Shown piece by piece: positions 49,541 through 58,610 of a DNA stretch of 64,000 nucleotides. How positions within the stretch are numbered: position 1 is the stretch's first letter; each line of letters starts with the position of its first letter. A program made the position numbers and the translations under genes. The stretch is from Bacillota bacterium (GTDB taxonomy: Bacteria > Bacillota > Clostridia > Oscillospirales > Ruminococcaceae), in assembly GCA_023440965.1 (NCBI GenBank), contig JAEZRC010000008.1:1-64000 (forward strand), written 5' to 3'. Under the pieces are notes generated by a model, which ran no database searches, had not been told where the DNA came from, and saw nothing but the letters and a program-made list of their open reading frames with translations.

Positions 49541-50878
49541 ATGAATAAACTTAAATCAAAAGATTATCTTTTAAGTGTTCAGCATTTGTTTGCAATGTTT
49601 GGCGCAACTGTTTTGGTTCCTCTTCTTACAGGTCTTAATCCTTCATTGGCTCTTTTTTCTGCTGGAGTAGGAACATTAATCTTTCATTTCTGCACAAAAA
49701 TGAAGGTACCAGTTTTCCTTGGTTCATCATTTGCATTCCTTCCTGCTCTTACAGCAGTTATAATGAAGGATGGTAAGGTCGTACCTGATAATGTACCACT
49801 GGCACAAGGTGGTATAGTGATAGCAGGACTTGTCTATGTTGTATTTGCTATTATTGCATATTTCGCTGGAGCAGACAGAATCAAAAAGCTTTTTCCACCT
49901 GTTGTTACAGGTCCAGTTATCGTAGTAATTGGTATTGGTCTTTCTTCAATAGCAATTAAAGATTCTTTAGGCGATGCAGGTTTTGCAGGTACTATGACAT
50001 CTGCTCATGTTAAAAATATTCTTATTGCATTGTTCACATTAGCAGTTGTAATAATCTGCACAATATTTGCAAAAGGCTTCTTTAAAATTGTTCCTATTCT
50101 TATAGGAATTGCAGCAGGTTACATTTTGTGTGTAGCTCTTTCAATGTTTGATGTATACAAAATGGATTATTCAGCAATTAGTACTGCAATGGACAATTCT
50201 TGGTTTGGACTTAACATTCCTTTCTATACTAAGGATGCTAATGGCGTAATGTTTATGTCAATTCCTAAGTTTGACTGGAGTATAATTATATCAATTGCAC
50301 CGGTTGCTCTTGTAACATTTATGGAGCATATCGGTGATATCACAACAAATGGTGCTGTAGTAGGAAAGGACTTTATTAAGGATCCAGGTCTTCACAGAAC
50401 ACTTCTTGGCGATGGTTGTGCTACATTATTTGCTGGCCTTGTTGGTGGACCTCCTAACACAACATACTCTGAAAACACAGGTGTTCTTGCTACAACAAAG
50501 AATTATAATCCAAAATTGTTGAGAGTAACAGCTGTATTTGCAATTCTTCTTGGTCTTATTGCCCCATTTGGTGCTGCATTACAGACAATACCATCACCTG
50601 TTAAGGGTGGAGTAGAAATTATGCTTTTCGGTATGATTGCTGCTATCGGTATCAGAACTCTTGCTGAAGCTAACCTTGATTTTACACATTCAAGAAATCT
50701 TATTATTGTGGCTTTGATTCTCGTATGTGGTCTGGGTATAGGCGGAGTTGGCGGATTTAATGTTGAAGTTGCAGGCAATACATTCAACATTTCAGGCTTG
50801 TTTGTTGCTGTTATTGTTGGTGTTCTGGCCAATCTTTTTCTCCCGAATGTTGAAGATGAGGTTTCTGAAGAAAAATAA
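49541..50878 (+). CDS. uraA: Uracil/xanthine permease (NCS2 family)
   Basis: A 445-residue membrane protein with about fourteen hydrophobic segments. Family motifs are QHLFAMFGATVLVPLLTGLNP at the start, VALVTFMEHIGD with the substrate-binding Glu, and GPPNTTYSENTG. The uracil branch is supported by the adjoining upp gene. ATG 49541 is favoured over ATG 49535, which lies too close to AAGGAG. It imports uracil by proton symport. Confidence 0.92.
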   Translation: MNKLKSKDYLLSVQHLFAMFGATVLVPLLTGLNPSLALFSAGVGTLIFHFCTKMKVPVFLGSSFAFLPALTAVIMKDGKVVPDNVPLAQGGIVIAGLVYVVFAIIAYFAGADRIKKLFPPVVTGPVIVVIGIGLSSIAIKDSLGDAGFAGTMTSAHVKNILIALFTLAVVIICTIFAKGFFKIVPILIGIAAGYILCVALSMFDVYKMDYSAISTAMDNSWFGLNIPFYTKDANGVMFMSIPKFDWSIIISIAPVALVTFMEHIGDITTNGAVVGKDFIKDPGLHRTLLGDGCATLFAGLVGGPPNTTYSENTGVLATTKNYNPKLLRVTAVFAILLGLIAPFGAALQTIPSPVKGGVEIMLFGMIAAIGIRTLAEANLDFTHSRNLIIVALILVCGLGIGGVGGFNVEVAGNTFNISGLFVAVIVGVLANLFLPNVEDEVSEEK

Positions 50879-50903
50879 AATTTTATAAAAGGAAGTTATC
50901 GAA

Positions 50904-51533
50904 ATGAGTAACATTACAATTTTTGACCATCCGCTGATTAAGCATAAGATTTCTCTTTTAAGAGATATCAACACAGGAACAAAGGATTTTCGTATACTTA
51001 TTGAAGAAATAGCAATGCTTATGGGCTATGAATCCTTGAGAGATCTTCCACTTGAGGATGTTGAAATTACAACACCTATAACAAAAGCAAAAGTTAAAAT
51101 GCTTTCAGGTAAGAAGATTGCTATTGTACCAATTCTCCGAGCTGGGCTTGGTATGGTAAACGGAATTCTTGCATTAGTGCCTTCAGCAAAGGTTGGCCAT
51201 ATTGGAATGTATCGTGATGAAGAAACTCACATACCTCACGAATATTACTGTAAGCTTCCTGATAGAATAGATGAAAGAACTGTTATCGTTCTTGACCCAA
51301 TGCTTGCAACAGGTGGCTCAGCAGTTGATGCTATAAATCTAATCAAGCAAAAGGGCTGCACAAGCATAAAGTTTATGTCAATTATTGCAGCACCAGAAGG
51401 ACTCAAGACTTTGAGCGAAGCTCACCCTGATATTGAAATATATTGTGGTAACCTCGACGAAAAGCTTAACGAGAATTGCTATATTGTCCCTGGTCTTGGT
51501 GATGCTGGCGACAGAATTTTTGGCACGAAGTAA
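50904..51533 (+). CDS. upp: Uracil phosphoribosyltransferase
   Basis: A 209-residue type I phosphoribosyltransferase. The PRPP loop is in VIVLDPMLATGGSAVDAI, and the uracil-recognition region is near the C-terminus (CYIVPGLGDAGDRIFGTK). It converts uracil and PRPP to UMP. The gene is 25 bp after the permease gene, so uptake and salvage are coupled. Confidence 0.97.
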   Translation: MSNITIFDHPLIKHKISLLRDINTGTKDFRILIEEIAMLMGYESLRDLPLEDVEITTPITKAKVKMLSGKKIAIVPILRAGLGMVNGILALVPSAKVGHIGMYRDEETHIPHEYYCKLPDRIDERTVIVLDPMLATGGSAVDAINLIKQKGCTSIKFMSIIAAPEGLKTLSEAHPDIEIYCGNLDEKLNENCYIVPGLGDAGDRIFGTK

Positions 51534-51544
51534 TTTAAAAATAT

Positions 51545-51579
51545 AAGAACCTGAAGAATTATTCTTCAGGTTCTTTTTA
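51545..51579 (+). terminator. Terminator of uraA-upp
   Basis: AAGAACCTGAAGAA and TTCTTCAGGTTCTT with a short loop are followed by TTTAG. Confidence 0.92.
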
Positions 51580-51592
51580 GTTTAAGTATAAA

Positions 51593-51615
51593 GTAATGAG
51601 ATATTATCTCATTAC
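51593..51615. terminator. Hairpin at the end of the esterase gene
   Basis: GTAATGAGATA and TATCTCATTAC form a perfect hairpin around one base. It lies just downstream of the minus-strand esterase gene, but the T tract is weak on that side. Confidence 0.5.
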
Positions 51616-51622
51616 TTATTTT

Positions 51623-52582
51623 TTACTTTTTTCCGTAGAACATCTTAAGTGCGATTTTAATAGATGGTTTGAAAACAGTATTGTGATCAGTATCAGGGAT
51701 AACTTCATATTTCATATTAAGTCCCTTGAATTTACATGCCTGAAAATCTTCGACATACTGACCGATCATATACTGGAAACCGCCTTCTTCTCTATCGCCT
51801 ACACAAACATATACATTGCAGTTGATAGTTTTGTTTTTCTCAAAAAATTCATCTCTAAAGTAATTTAAATCATTACCATTGGTTGATGCCTGTACTGAAG
51901 GGCTTCCTATATAGTAATTTTTGAACATATTGTTACTGATTGTATCGCTATGTAATAAGCTGTAGAATGTCCAGTATCCACCATAGGAATGTCCTGCTAA
52001 TGTAAGTTGCATTGTATCAACATGATATTGGTCTACAAGATAAGGCATAAGATTATCACATATAAAATGCAGGTATTTGTCAGGGTTGGTGACAAGATCG
52101 CGTACTCGAATATTTGTGTAATCATAACCGTTAGGATATCCGACACTTACAAGTATTACGTCCGCAATTTCTTTATTTTTCATTGCCGTGTGAAGCTCTG
52201 GGTGATCGCTCAATCTCCAAACACCGTCAGTCATAAGTACAAGTGGATATTTCTTGTTCTTGTCATAATTAGGTGGAAGTGATACATGGACTACGAATGT
52301 ATCATTAATTTCCTTGTCAAAAATGCTGATCTCATTAATGTAATTAGCACATTCAGGGTCAATTCCGACAACCTCTTTGTAATATTCATGCTCCTTTGAC
52401 AGCTTACCGACTTTAATGCTGTCCTTTTCTTCCTGAGTCATTTTTGATTCTATCTTAGGCTCTTTAAATTCCGTTACTGTAGTAGTTTCGACTTTTGAAG
52501 AACTTCTATCATTTTTATTACAACCAATAAAAGAAAAGCATAAGCAGAATACAAAGACAGTACAAAGCAATTTTATTTTCAT
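51623..52582 (-). CDS. Lipoprotein alpha/beta-hydrolase esterase
   Basis: A 319-residue protein with a lipoprotein signal peptide ending in a FIGC lipobox, so it is anchored outside the membrane after residue 20. The catalytic domain has the nucleophile elbow LAGHSYGGYW and a histidine in DTDHN. The fold and the VHVSLPPNY and YPLVLMTDG strands fit the putative-esterase group (esterase D, Fes and IroE-like, feruloyl or siderophore esterases). The true substrate is unknown. It is monocistronic, downstream of the AraC gene. Confidence 0.85.
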   Translation of the reverse strand: MKIKLLCTVFVFCLCFSFIGCNKNDRSSSKVETTTVTEFKEPKIESKMTQEEKDSIKVGKLSKEHEYYKEVVGIDPECANYINEISIFDKEINDTFVVHVSLPPNYDKNKKYPLVLMTDGVWRLSDHPELHTAMKNKEIADVILVSVGYPNGYDYTNIRVRDLVTNPDKYLHFICDNLMPYLVDQYHVDTMQLTLAGHSYGGYWTFYSLLHSDTISNNMFKNYYIGSPSVQASTNGNDLNYFRDEFFEKNKTINCNVYVCVGDREEGGFQYMIGQYVEDFQACKFKGLNMKYEVIPDTDHNTVFKPSIKIALKMFYGKK

Positions 52583-52654
52583 ATAAATCCTCCAGACATT
52601 TTAATATTTATTTATTATAACATCAGAAAACACTTTAATCCTGTTTTTTTTGCT

Positions 52655-53527
52655 TCACTTTTGTCTGACAGGAATCCATAGATAACTTATGTCACCCTCA
52701 TAGAAGAATGAACTCACTTCAAGAGTTATATCATCGTATAGGTCATAGGACGAAAACGGAAGGAATTCAGTATATACTCTGTACCAAAGCTCCTGAATAG
52801 CTTTAGGGCGTTTACCTTTGCAGGTAAATTTAATCCATAATAATTCAGGAATATTAACAATATGATATCCTTCAGGGATATTCTCACCGTCATAAGCAAC
52901 ACCGAGATTATATCTCATTATGCTATCATTTGCACAATCTACAGAATCGCGATAAGCCATGATATTTCCCTTAAATTCATCATTGCTTAGCTCGTATAAT
53001 GCAGTAAATTTCTTATCTGAATAGCATTGTTTAACATAGTTAGGGAGCGTGACAAAATTCTTTTCTGATGAACTTGCGTCAAAGAATTCCGTACGGCACA
53101 ATAGCCTTATTTCTGGATGTTTTATTATCTGATAATCAAGGATGTTTCCACCCTCAACAGAAATCTTGAGGCAAATTCTGTTGAATGATTTAAGCCCAGA
53201 ACCTGTCTGTTTAATATATGACGGTGTATTTCCGTGAAATCTTGTGAACGCTTTTGTGAAGCTTTCCGGAGTTTCATATCCATATTTTAGGGCAATATCA
53301 ATAACCTTGCTGTCATAATGAAGAAGTTCTTCACCAGCAAGTGATAGTTTTCTGTTTCGTATGTATTCACTTACAGTTAAATTAGTAATAATACTAAATA
53401 ATTTACGGAAATATTGCTCGGAGCAGTTTGCTTCTCTTGCAATTTTATTAATATTAAGTGCGTCATCATTTTCTATATTCTGTTCAATATAGTCAATAGA
53501 CTTCTGAAGTCCTTTAATCCATTCCAT
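52655..53527 (-). CDS. AraC-family regulator with GyrI-like effector domain
   Basis: A 290-residue protein. Residues 1-105 are the double helix-turn-helix AraC domain (KIAREANCSEQYFRKLF, then YGYETPESFTKAFTRFHG). Residues about 120-290 form a GyrI/SOUL-like ligand-binding domain, ending in LEVSSFFYEGDISYLWIPVR. Such proteins often respond to small hydrophobic compounds. It lies 13 bp downstream of a small cysteine-rich gene and may share its transcript. The adjacent esterase is a possible target. Confidence 0.92.
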   Translation of the reverse strand: MEWIKGLQKSIDYIEQNIENDDALNINKIAREANCSEQYFRKLFSIITNLTVSEYIRNRKLSLAGEELLHYDSKVIDIALKYGYETPESFTKAFTRFHGNTPSYIKQTGSGLKSFNRICLKISVEGGNILDYQIIKHPEIRLLCRTEFFDASSSEKNFVTLPNYVKQCYSDKKFTALYELSNDEFKGNIMAYRDSVDCANDSIMRYNLGVAYDGENIPEGYHIVNIPELLWIKFTCKGKRPKAIQELWYRVYTEFLPFSSYDLYDDITLEVSSFFYEGDISYLWIPVRQK

Positions 53528-53540
53528 ATTATCTCCAACA

Positions 53541-53717
53541 TTAATTCTGTTTTCTTACAATAGCATATTCATCATCAAGCTGATAATAAGGGCACTCATA
53601 GGCCGTTCCTCTTATAAAGCATCCCATTTCGTCCTCGTCAAGATTAACAAGACATACATAGCATTCATAATCGTCATCAAAAACATAATTAACACAGGTT
53701 TCACAGTTGCTTTTCAT
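53541..53717 (-). CDS. Small cysteine-rich protein (DUF6472-like)
   Basis: A 58-residue protein starting at ATG 53717, 10 bases after GGGGGG; the longer TTG start at 53747 reads through that site. Cysteines at CETC, YECYVC, GC and ECPYY could bind a metal. The acidic LDEDEMG and final YYQLDDEYAIVRKQ are typical of a short clostridial family that I recall as DUF6472. The function is unknown. It is upstream of the AraC gene in the same direction. Confidence 0.65.
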   Translation of the reverse strand: MKSNCETCVNYVFDDDYECYVCLVNLDEDEMGCFIRGTAYECPYYQLDDEYAIVRKQN

Positions 53718-53776
53718 ATTCTGACAGCCCCCCAATAATTTACTCAAATTATAGCATATTAAAGCATATTTATCAA

Positions 53777-53805
53777 TTAAAAAAGGAACTGGTAACCAGT
53801 TCCTT
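53777..53805 (-). terminator. Terminator of the 53819 gene
   Basis: AAGGAACTGGT and ACCAGTTCCTT arms, followed on the minus strand by TTTTTTAATT. Confidence 0.85.
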
Positions 53806-53818
53806 CATAAATGTTGAA

Positions 53819-54322
53819 TTAATTCTTGATATCAAGTCTTTCAGCCATGAACTTAAAGCCCTTGCTCTTGCCAAAAATAGTAATTTCTTCCCCTGTTTTA
53901 AGAGTTATAAGTACATCAGCAGATGGCCTTTCAACTTTTTCAATATCAGAAAATTTAAAGCATATTTTGTTAAGAAAAGTTCTGTTTATTGTTATTTCAT
54001 CCCCCTTGACAATAACGTTCCATCTTAACATATGAAATGTAATCACTATAATCAATAAATATAAGAAAGTGAAAACATAGTTTATTTCATCCATAAAAAC
54101 TCCGCCTGGATCGACCTTCACGAGTGAATAGAAGAAGCAGTTAACGGTAATAAGTAGGAAATACATCTTAAGATTTCTGTGTGTAGACAATGTAAAGTTA
54201 TCTGCCGTCATTTTCTCAACATCTTTGTCAAGTAATCTATATTTTCTATAAAACAAAACGTAAAGTACAAAATAAATAGCAAGCATTACAGCCATTACTA
54301 ATGCCATTTTTAAAAGTGCCAT
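53819..54322 (-). CDS. Membrane protein with PH-like C-terminal domain
   Basis: A 167-residue protein. Transmembrane helices lie near residues 6-25, 52-68 and 82-98. A small C-terminal beta domain follows (about 100-167; WNVIVKGDEITINRTF and a terminal helix), which resembles a bacterial PH domain. The family is not certain (DUF6560-like by recall). The ribosome site is TTAGGAGG. It has its own promoter and terminator. Confidence 0.65.
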   Translation of the reverse strand: MALLKMALVMAVMLAIYFVLYVLFYRKYRLLDKDVEKMTADNFTLSTHRNLKMYFLLITVNCFFYSLVKVDPGGVFMDEINYVFTFLYLLIIVITFHMLRWNVIVKGDEITINRTFLNKICFKFSDIEKVERPSADVLITLKTGEEITIFGKSKGFKFMAERLDIKN

Positions 54323-54351
54323 ATTTGTTCCTCCTAAAAATCAATAAGCAC

Positions 54352-54380
54352 ATTTTATCACTTTTTTAAAGAAAAAGCAA
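54352..54380 (-). promoter_or_regulatory. Promoter of the 53819 gene
   Basis: On the minus strand, TTGCTT (54380-54375), a 17-bp spacer and TAAAAT (54357-54352). Confidence 0.5.
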
Positions 54381-54396
54381 TGGTAATTATCAATAA

Positions 54397-55665
54397 TTAT
54401 AATGCTTTTTTACCAATATCTTTTCTGTAATGAGCATTTTCAAAGCTTATTTTACTTACAGCCTTATATGATTTACTAAGTGCAGTCTTCAAATCCTTAC
54501 CAGTACAGGTTACTCCGAGTACACGTCCACCAGCTGTAACAATCCTATCATCTTCAAGTTTTGTGCCAGCATGATAAACAAAAGCATCCTCAACCTGCCC
54601 TTTTTTATCAAGACCGTTTATTTCAAGACCAGTAATATATTTCTTTGGATAACCGCCTGAAGCCATAATAACGCAGGAAGCAGCCTCATTCTTCCATTTA
54701 ATATCCATAGAATCAAGCTTTTCATCCCATATAGCCTCAAAGATATCTACTATATCAGTATCAAGTAAAGGCAGAACAACCTGTGTTTCAGGATCGCCGA
54801 AACGACAGTTATATTCAATAACCTTTGGTCCCTTTGCTGTGAGCATAAGACCAAAGTATAAGCATCCTTTAAAAGGTCTGCCTTCATCCTCCATAGCTTT
54901 TAAAGTAGGCATAAATATAGTTTTCATACATTCGTCGGCAATTTCTTTTGTATAGAAGGGATTAGGAGCAATAGTTCCCATTCCGCCTGTGTTGAGTCCC
55001 TTGTCATCATCAAGAGCACGCTTGTGGTCCATTGATGAAATCATTGGTACACAGGTCTTTCCGTCACAGAATGACAGTACAGAAACCTCAGGTCCTGTCA
55101 GAAATTCTTCGATAACAATATTATTACCACTGTCGCCGAATATCTTGTCAGACATAATAGAATCAACTGCATCCTCTGCTTGTTCAAAGTTTTCGGCAAT
55201 AACAACGCCTTTGCCGAGTGCAAGTCCGTCAGCTTTAATTACAGTAGGGTAGGTGTCCTGCTTTTTAATGTATGCGATAGCGCTATTAGCATCAGAAAAC
55301 ACTTCATATCCAGCAGTAGGAATATTGTATTTTTTCATTAAATCCTTTGAGAAGACCTTACTGCCCTCAATAGCAGCAGCAAGTGAATTCGGGCCAAATG
55401 TTTTAAATCCAGCTTTGTTCATTACATCAACCATTCCAAGAACAAGTGGATCATCCGGTGCAACAACAACCATATCAACATCAAGTGTTTTTGCAAGTTC
55501 AACCATTCTGTCAATATCTGTTGCTTTTACATTATGACATTGTGCAAACTTTGAAATACCTGCGTTACCTGGAGCACAGTGAATTTCAGAAGCACGTTTG
55601 CTCTGATGAAGCGACATAACAAGAGCGTGCTCACGCCCACCGCTTCCAATAACCAAAAACTTCAT
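54397..55665 (-). CDS. purD: Phosphoribosylamine-glycine ligase (GAR synthetase)
   Basis: A 422-residue ATP-grasp enzyme. The start is ATG 55665, 8 bases after AAAGGAA; the ATG at 55683 would place that site inside the gene. Motifs include GSGGREHALV at the N-terminus, KADGLALGKGV and EEFLTGPEVSVL in the ATP-grasp core, and EYNCRFGDPETQ at the metal site. It catalyses step 2 of purine synthesis. It is the last gene of the purine operon. Confidence 0.96.
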   Translation of the reverse strand: MKFLVIGSGGREHALVMSLHQSKRASEIHCAPGNAGISKFAQCHNVKATDIDRMVELAKTLDVDMVVVAPDDPLVLGMVDVMNKAGFKTFGPNSLAAAIEGSKVFSKDLMKKYNIPTAGYEVFSDANSAIAYIKKQDTYPTVIKADGLALGKGVVIAENFEQAEDAVDSIMSDKIFGDSGNNIVIEEFLTGPEVSVLSFCDGKTCVPMISSMDHKRALDDDKGLNTGGMGTIAPNPFYTKEIADECMKTIFMPTLKAMEDEGRPFKGCLYFGLMLTAKGPKVIEYNCRFGDPETQVVLPLLDTDIVDIFEAIWDEKLDSMDIKWKNEAASCVIMASGGYPKKYITGLEINGLDKKGQVEDAFVYHAGTKLEDDRIVTAGGRVLGVTCTGKDLKTALSKSYKAVSKISFENAHYRKDIGKKAL

Positions 55666-55683
55666 AGTAAGAATTCCTTTCAT

Positions 55684-56055
55684 TTAAATGCCTAAAATTT
55701 CAGCCTGAACTTTTTTAGAGAATGCTTTGAGAATTAAGTTGTATCCTCTATCAACCATTTCTTTAACAATATCATCAGGAACATTACCGTTAACCTTAAT
55801 GGAATTCCAGTGTTCCTTATTCATGTAATAGCCAGGAATGATATCATTATAGGTGTTGCGTAGCATAAAATTAAAGTCAGGTTCGCATTTTACAGTAACA
55901 TAAACAATTCCAGTATCATCATAGCAGAATGCTGTGAACATTTTGCCCCTTATCATAAATCTGTCCCAGCCCCATTCCGCTTTAAAATCCTTTTCGACTC
56001 CTTTTTTAGAGAGGAGATATTCTTCAAGCCAAGGGTATTTATCATTAATTGTCAT
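55684..56055 (-). CDS. MmcQ/YjbR-family protein
   Basis: A 123-residue protein starting at ATG 56055, overlapping the upstream GNAT gene by 11 bp. YjbR/MmcQ hallmarks are KCEPDFN, the PGYYMNKEHWNSIKVNG segment and the terminal DRGYNLILKAFSKK. The fold is a small DNA-binding-like double wing, but the molecular role is not known. The overlap and the 18-bp gap to purD place it inside the purine transcript. Confidence 0.85.
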   Translation of the reverse strand: MTINDKYPWLEEYLLSKKGVEKDFKAEWGWDRFMIRGKMFTAFCYDDTGIVYVTVKCEPDFNFMLRNTYNDIIPGYYMNKEHWNSIKVNGNVPDDIVKEMVDRGYNLILKAFSKKVQAEILGI

Positions 56056-56668
56056 TTTGAATCTCACTTTCAGGGATATTATACTTCATAAAGTACTCAC
56101 ATTTGAGCCCCGATACAATCTGTATGAACCCTTTTTTCTCTTTAATTATAGAATAACCAAGCTTTTTATAAAGATTAATTGCAGGCTCATTATTATATAC
56201 AACGTCAATATAATATGTTTTGTACGGATGAGTACTATAAGTATAATTAAAAAGAGCAGTAGCAACTCCCATTTTTCTGAATTCAGGGTTAACACCTAAA
56301 AAGTCAATATAACCTTCATGATTTCCCTTGACCATAGGTTTACCCATTGAAGAATTTACAGAGCTTGCTGTCATTGCACCAGCAAACTTTCCCATTTCTT
56401 TTTTCAGTATTTCTTTATCAAAGTGTAATGGTCTTGATTTATTATTGGAAATCGCAATAAACCCAGCAGGGACATCATCTTTAAGGCATACTGTAACAAA
56501 ACTTTTATCAAAGCCTGTTTCAAATATTCGTCTTAGTACATCTTTTGATTTAGTGATTTTTCTGAAAGCATCAGAAAAACATTCAACCATTATGTCTAAA
56601 ACTTTTGAAACCTTATCATCAGAAATCTTATCAAGTTTTTGAAAAGTGAAAGTAGCTGTGTTATTCAT
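56045..56668 (-). CDS. GNAT-family N-acetyltransferase in the purine operon
   Basis: A 207-residue acetyltransferase. The acetyl-CoA loop is NPEFRKMGVATALF, followed by YYIDVVYNNEPAINLYKKLGY. The substrate is unknown. The ribosome site is GTAGGAGGA. It lies 18 bp after the AICAR transformylase gene and overlaps the yjbR gene. Its place in the operon need not mean a purine role. Confidence 0.85.
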   Translation of the reverse strand: MNNTATFTFQKLDKISDDKVSKVLDIMVECFSDAFRKITKSKDVLRRIFETGFDKSFVTVCLKDDVPAGFIAISNNKSRPLHFDKEILKKEMGKFAGAMTASSVNSSMGKPMVKGNHEGYIDFLGVNPEFRKMGVATALFNYTYSTHPYKTYYIDVVYNNEPAINLYKKLGYSIIKEKKGFIQIVSGLKCEYFMKYNIPESEIQNDN

Positions 56669-56686
56669 TTCAGCATCCTCCTACAA

Positions 56687-57868
56687 TTAATGATGGAAAA
56701 GCCTAATTCCGTTAAATGCCATTGCAATATTATACTTGTTGCAGGTGTCAATAACATTATCATCACGAATTGATCCACCTGGCTGTGCAATATAAGAAAC
56801 ACCACTCTTATATGCTCTTTCAATATTATCACCGAATGGGAAGAATGCGTCAGAACCAAGGCAAACACCACTCTGCTGTGAAAGCCAAGCTTGTTTTTCT
56901 TCCTTTGTGAATACTGCTGGTTTAACCTTAAAAATATTTTCCCAAGTACCATCGCTAAGTACATCCATATATTCTTCAGAAATATAAACATCAATAGAGT
57001 TATCTCTATCAGCACGACGTATATTATCAACAAACTGAAGGTTCATTACCTGCGGAGCCTGTCTTAATAACCAGTTGTCAGCTTTGTTTCCAGCGAGTCT
57101 TGTACAGTGAATTCTTGACTGCTGTCCAGCACCAATACCGATAGCCTGTCCCTCATAAGCATAGCATACAGAGTTTGACTGTGTGTATTTTAGTGTGATA
57201 AGAGCAAGAATAAGATCATTTTTCTTATCATCAGGAATATTCTTGTTGTTTGTAACAATATTCTCAAGAGCAGATTTGTCAATCTTAATTTCATTTCTTC
57301 CCTGTTCAAAAGTAATACCAAAAACCTGTTTGTGCTCAATAGCTTCAGGAACATAGCTTTCATCAATTTTAATTATATTGTATGTGCCTTTTCTCTTGCC
57401 CTTGAGTATTTCAAGCGCCTTGTCAGTATAGCCAGGAGCGATAATACCGTCAGAAACTTCTCTTGCAATCATTGTTGCAGTTTCTTCATCACATACATCA
57501 GAAAGAGCGATAAAATCACCATATGATGACATTCTATCTGCACCTCTTGCTCTTGCATAAGCACAAGCAAGCGGAGAAAGCATTAAATCATCAACAAAAT
57601 ATATTTTCTTAAGAGTATCTGATAATGGCAATGCAAGTCCTACACCAGCAGGTGAAACGTGCTTGAATGATGTTGCAGCAGCTATCCCAGTAGCAGTCTT
57701 AAGTTCCTTTACAAGCTGCCAGCCATTGAGTGCATCCATAAAATTAATGTATCCCGGTCTGCCGTTTAATACTTCAATAGGGAGTTCACCATTCTCAACA
57801 AATATTTTAGCAGGCTTCTGATTTGGGTTACAACCGTATTTTAAAAGTAATTCCTTTGCCAATTTCAT
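56687..57868 (-). CDS. AICAR formyltransferase, stand-alone
   Basis: A 393-residue protein that covers only the AICAR transformylase half of bacterial PurH. The catalytic Lys-His pair is in TSFKHVSPAG, and GGSIRDDNVI is the C-terminal motif. The MGS-like IMP cyclohydrolase domain, normally about 130-200 N-terminal residues, is absent. The preceding gene, 6 bp away, supplies that step as a PurO-type enzyme. The GGAGG site is very close to ATG 57868; TTG at codon 3 is an alternative start. Confidence 0.92.
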   Translation of the reverse strand: MKLAKELLLKYGCNPNQKPAKIFVENGELPIEVLNGRPGYINFMDALNGWQLVKELKTATGIAAATSFKHVSPAGVGLALPLSDTLKKIYFVDDLMLSPLACAYARARGADRMSSYGDFIALSDVCDEETATMIAREVSDGIIAPGYTDKALEILKGKRKGTYNIIKIDESYVPEAIEHKQVFGITFEQGRNEIKIDKSALENIVTNNKNIPDDKKNDLILALITLKYTQSNSVCYAYEGQAIGIGAGQQSRIHCTRLAGNKADNWLLRQAPQVMNLQFVDNIRRADRDNSIDVYISEEYMDVLSDGTWENIFKVKPAVFTKEEKQAWLSQQSGVCLGSDAFFPFGDNIERAYKSGVSYIAQPGGSIRDDNVIDTCNKYNIAMAFNGIRLFHH

Positions 57869-57874
57869 TTCCTC

Positions 57875-58588
57875 CTATTTATTTTTATTTACTATTTTTG
57901 TATTTACTTCATGAGTAATAATATCAACATATCTTACAAAAAGTGAAACCTTGTTATCTTCATTAAGACTGTTCCACAATGTATCTGTAAAGCTATCGAT
58001 ATCTTCGTTGATTTCAATTCTCTTTGGTTCACCTTCAAAAGAAGGAATAGGATTTCCGTCACATTTGTATGTGTGGATAATATGTCCAACACCGTTAAGT
58101 GGTGCAAGATATGAGTATGTGAATCTTTCGCAGGATTCAGAATTCCCGTCAGCACTCTTTAGTATAGAAAGGAAATATGTGAAGTCTGAATCTACGAACT
58201 TTAACAATCCAGAAATTCTTGGTGTGAAGTTTGGTGCGTCAGGTTCAAATGAACGTGTCCTAAGAGCCTGCTCAAAAGTAAATTTCTGATTCATCATAGT
58301 GTAGATTGTATCAGTCTGGTCGCCGTTTGTGACAATAAGATTATTTTTAAGAACTCTGACAGGGGAGTAAATTATAAGAGAAGGATCAACAAGCTTTGAT
58401 TCATCAAATGCCTTTGTTCTTATACCTTCACCATCTTCAACAAAAATTCTGTTACGGCTGTTATCACTTCTCCCCATTATGAAATAAGCTGTTACTGCAT
58501 ATCTGCCGCATTTGGATTTGCCGATAACAATACCTCTGCCAGGGTAGTCATTATCCTTTAGGTAATCTGACACTGAGATCAATTTCAT
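57875..58588 (-). CDS. IMP cyclohydrolase (PurO-like)
   Basis: A 237-residue protein starting at ATG 58588 after GAAAGAGGT. The PurO/IMP_cyclohyd pattern is visible: NDYPGRGIVIGKS near the start, YFIMGRSDNSRNR, TNGDQTDTIY, LRTRSFEPDAPNFTPRISG and TYSYLAPLNGVGHIIHTY. It closes the ring of FAICAR to form IMP, the last step of the pathway. PurO was first defined in archaea and is not homologous to the PurH cyclohydrolase domain. The order next to a stand-alone AICAR transformylase gene makes the function secure. Confidence 0.92.
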   Translation of the reverse strand: MKLISVSDYLKDNDYPGRGIVIGKSKCGRYAVTAYFIMGRSDNSRNRIFVEDGEGIRTKAFDESKLVDPSLIIYSPVRVLKNNLIVTNGDQTDTIYTMMNQKFTFEQALRTRSFEPDAPNFTPRISGLLKFVDSDFTYFLSILKSADGNSESCERFTYSYLAPLNGVGHIIHTYKCDGNPIPSFEGEPKRIEINEDIDSFTDTLWNSLNEDNKVSLFVRYVDIITHEVNTKIVNKNK

Positions 58589-58610
58589 GTGTAAAACCTC
58601 TTTCAAAAAA

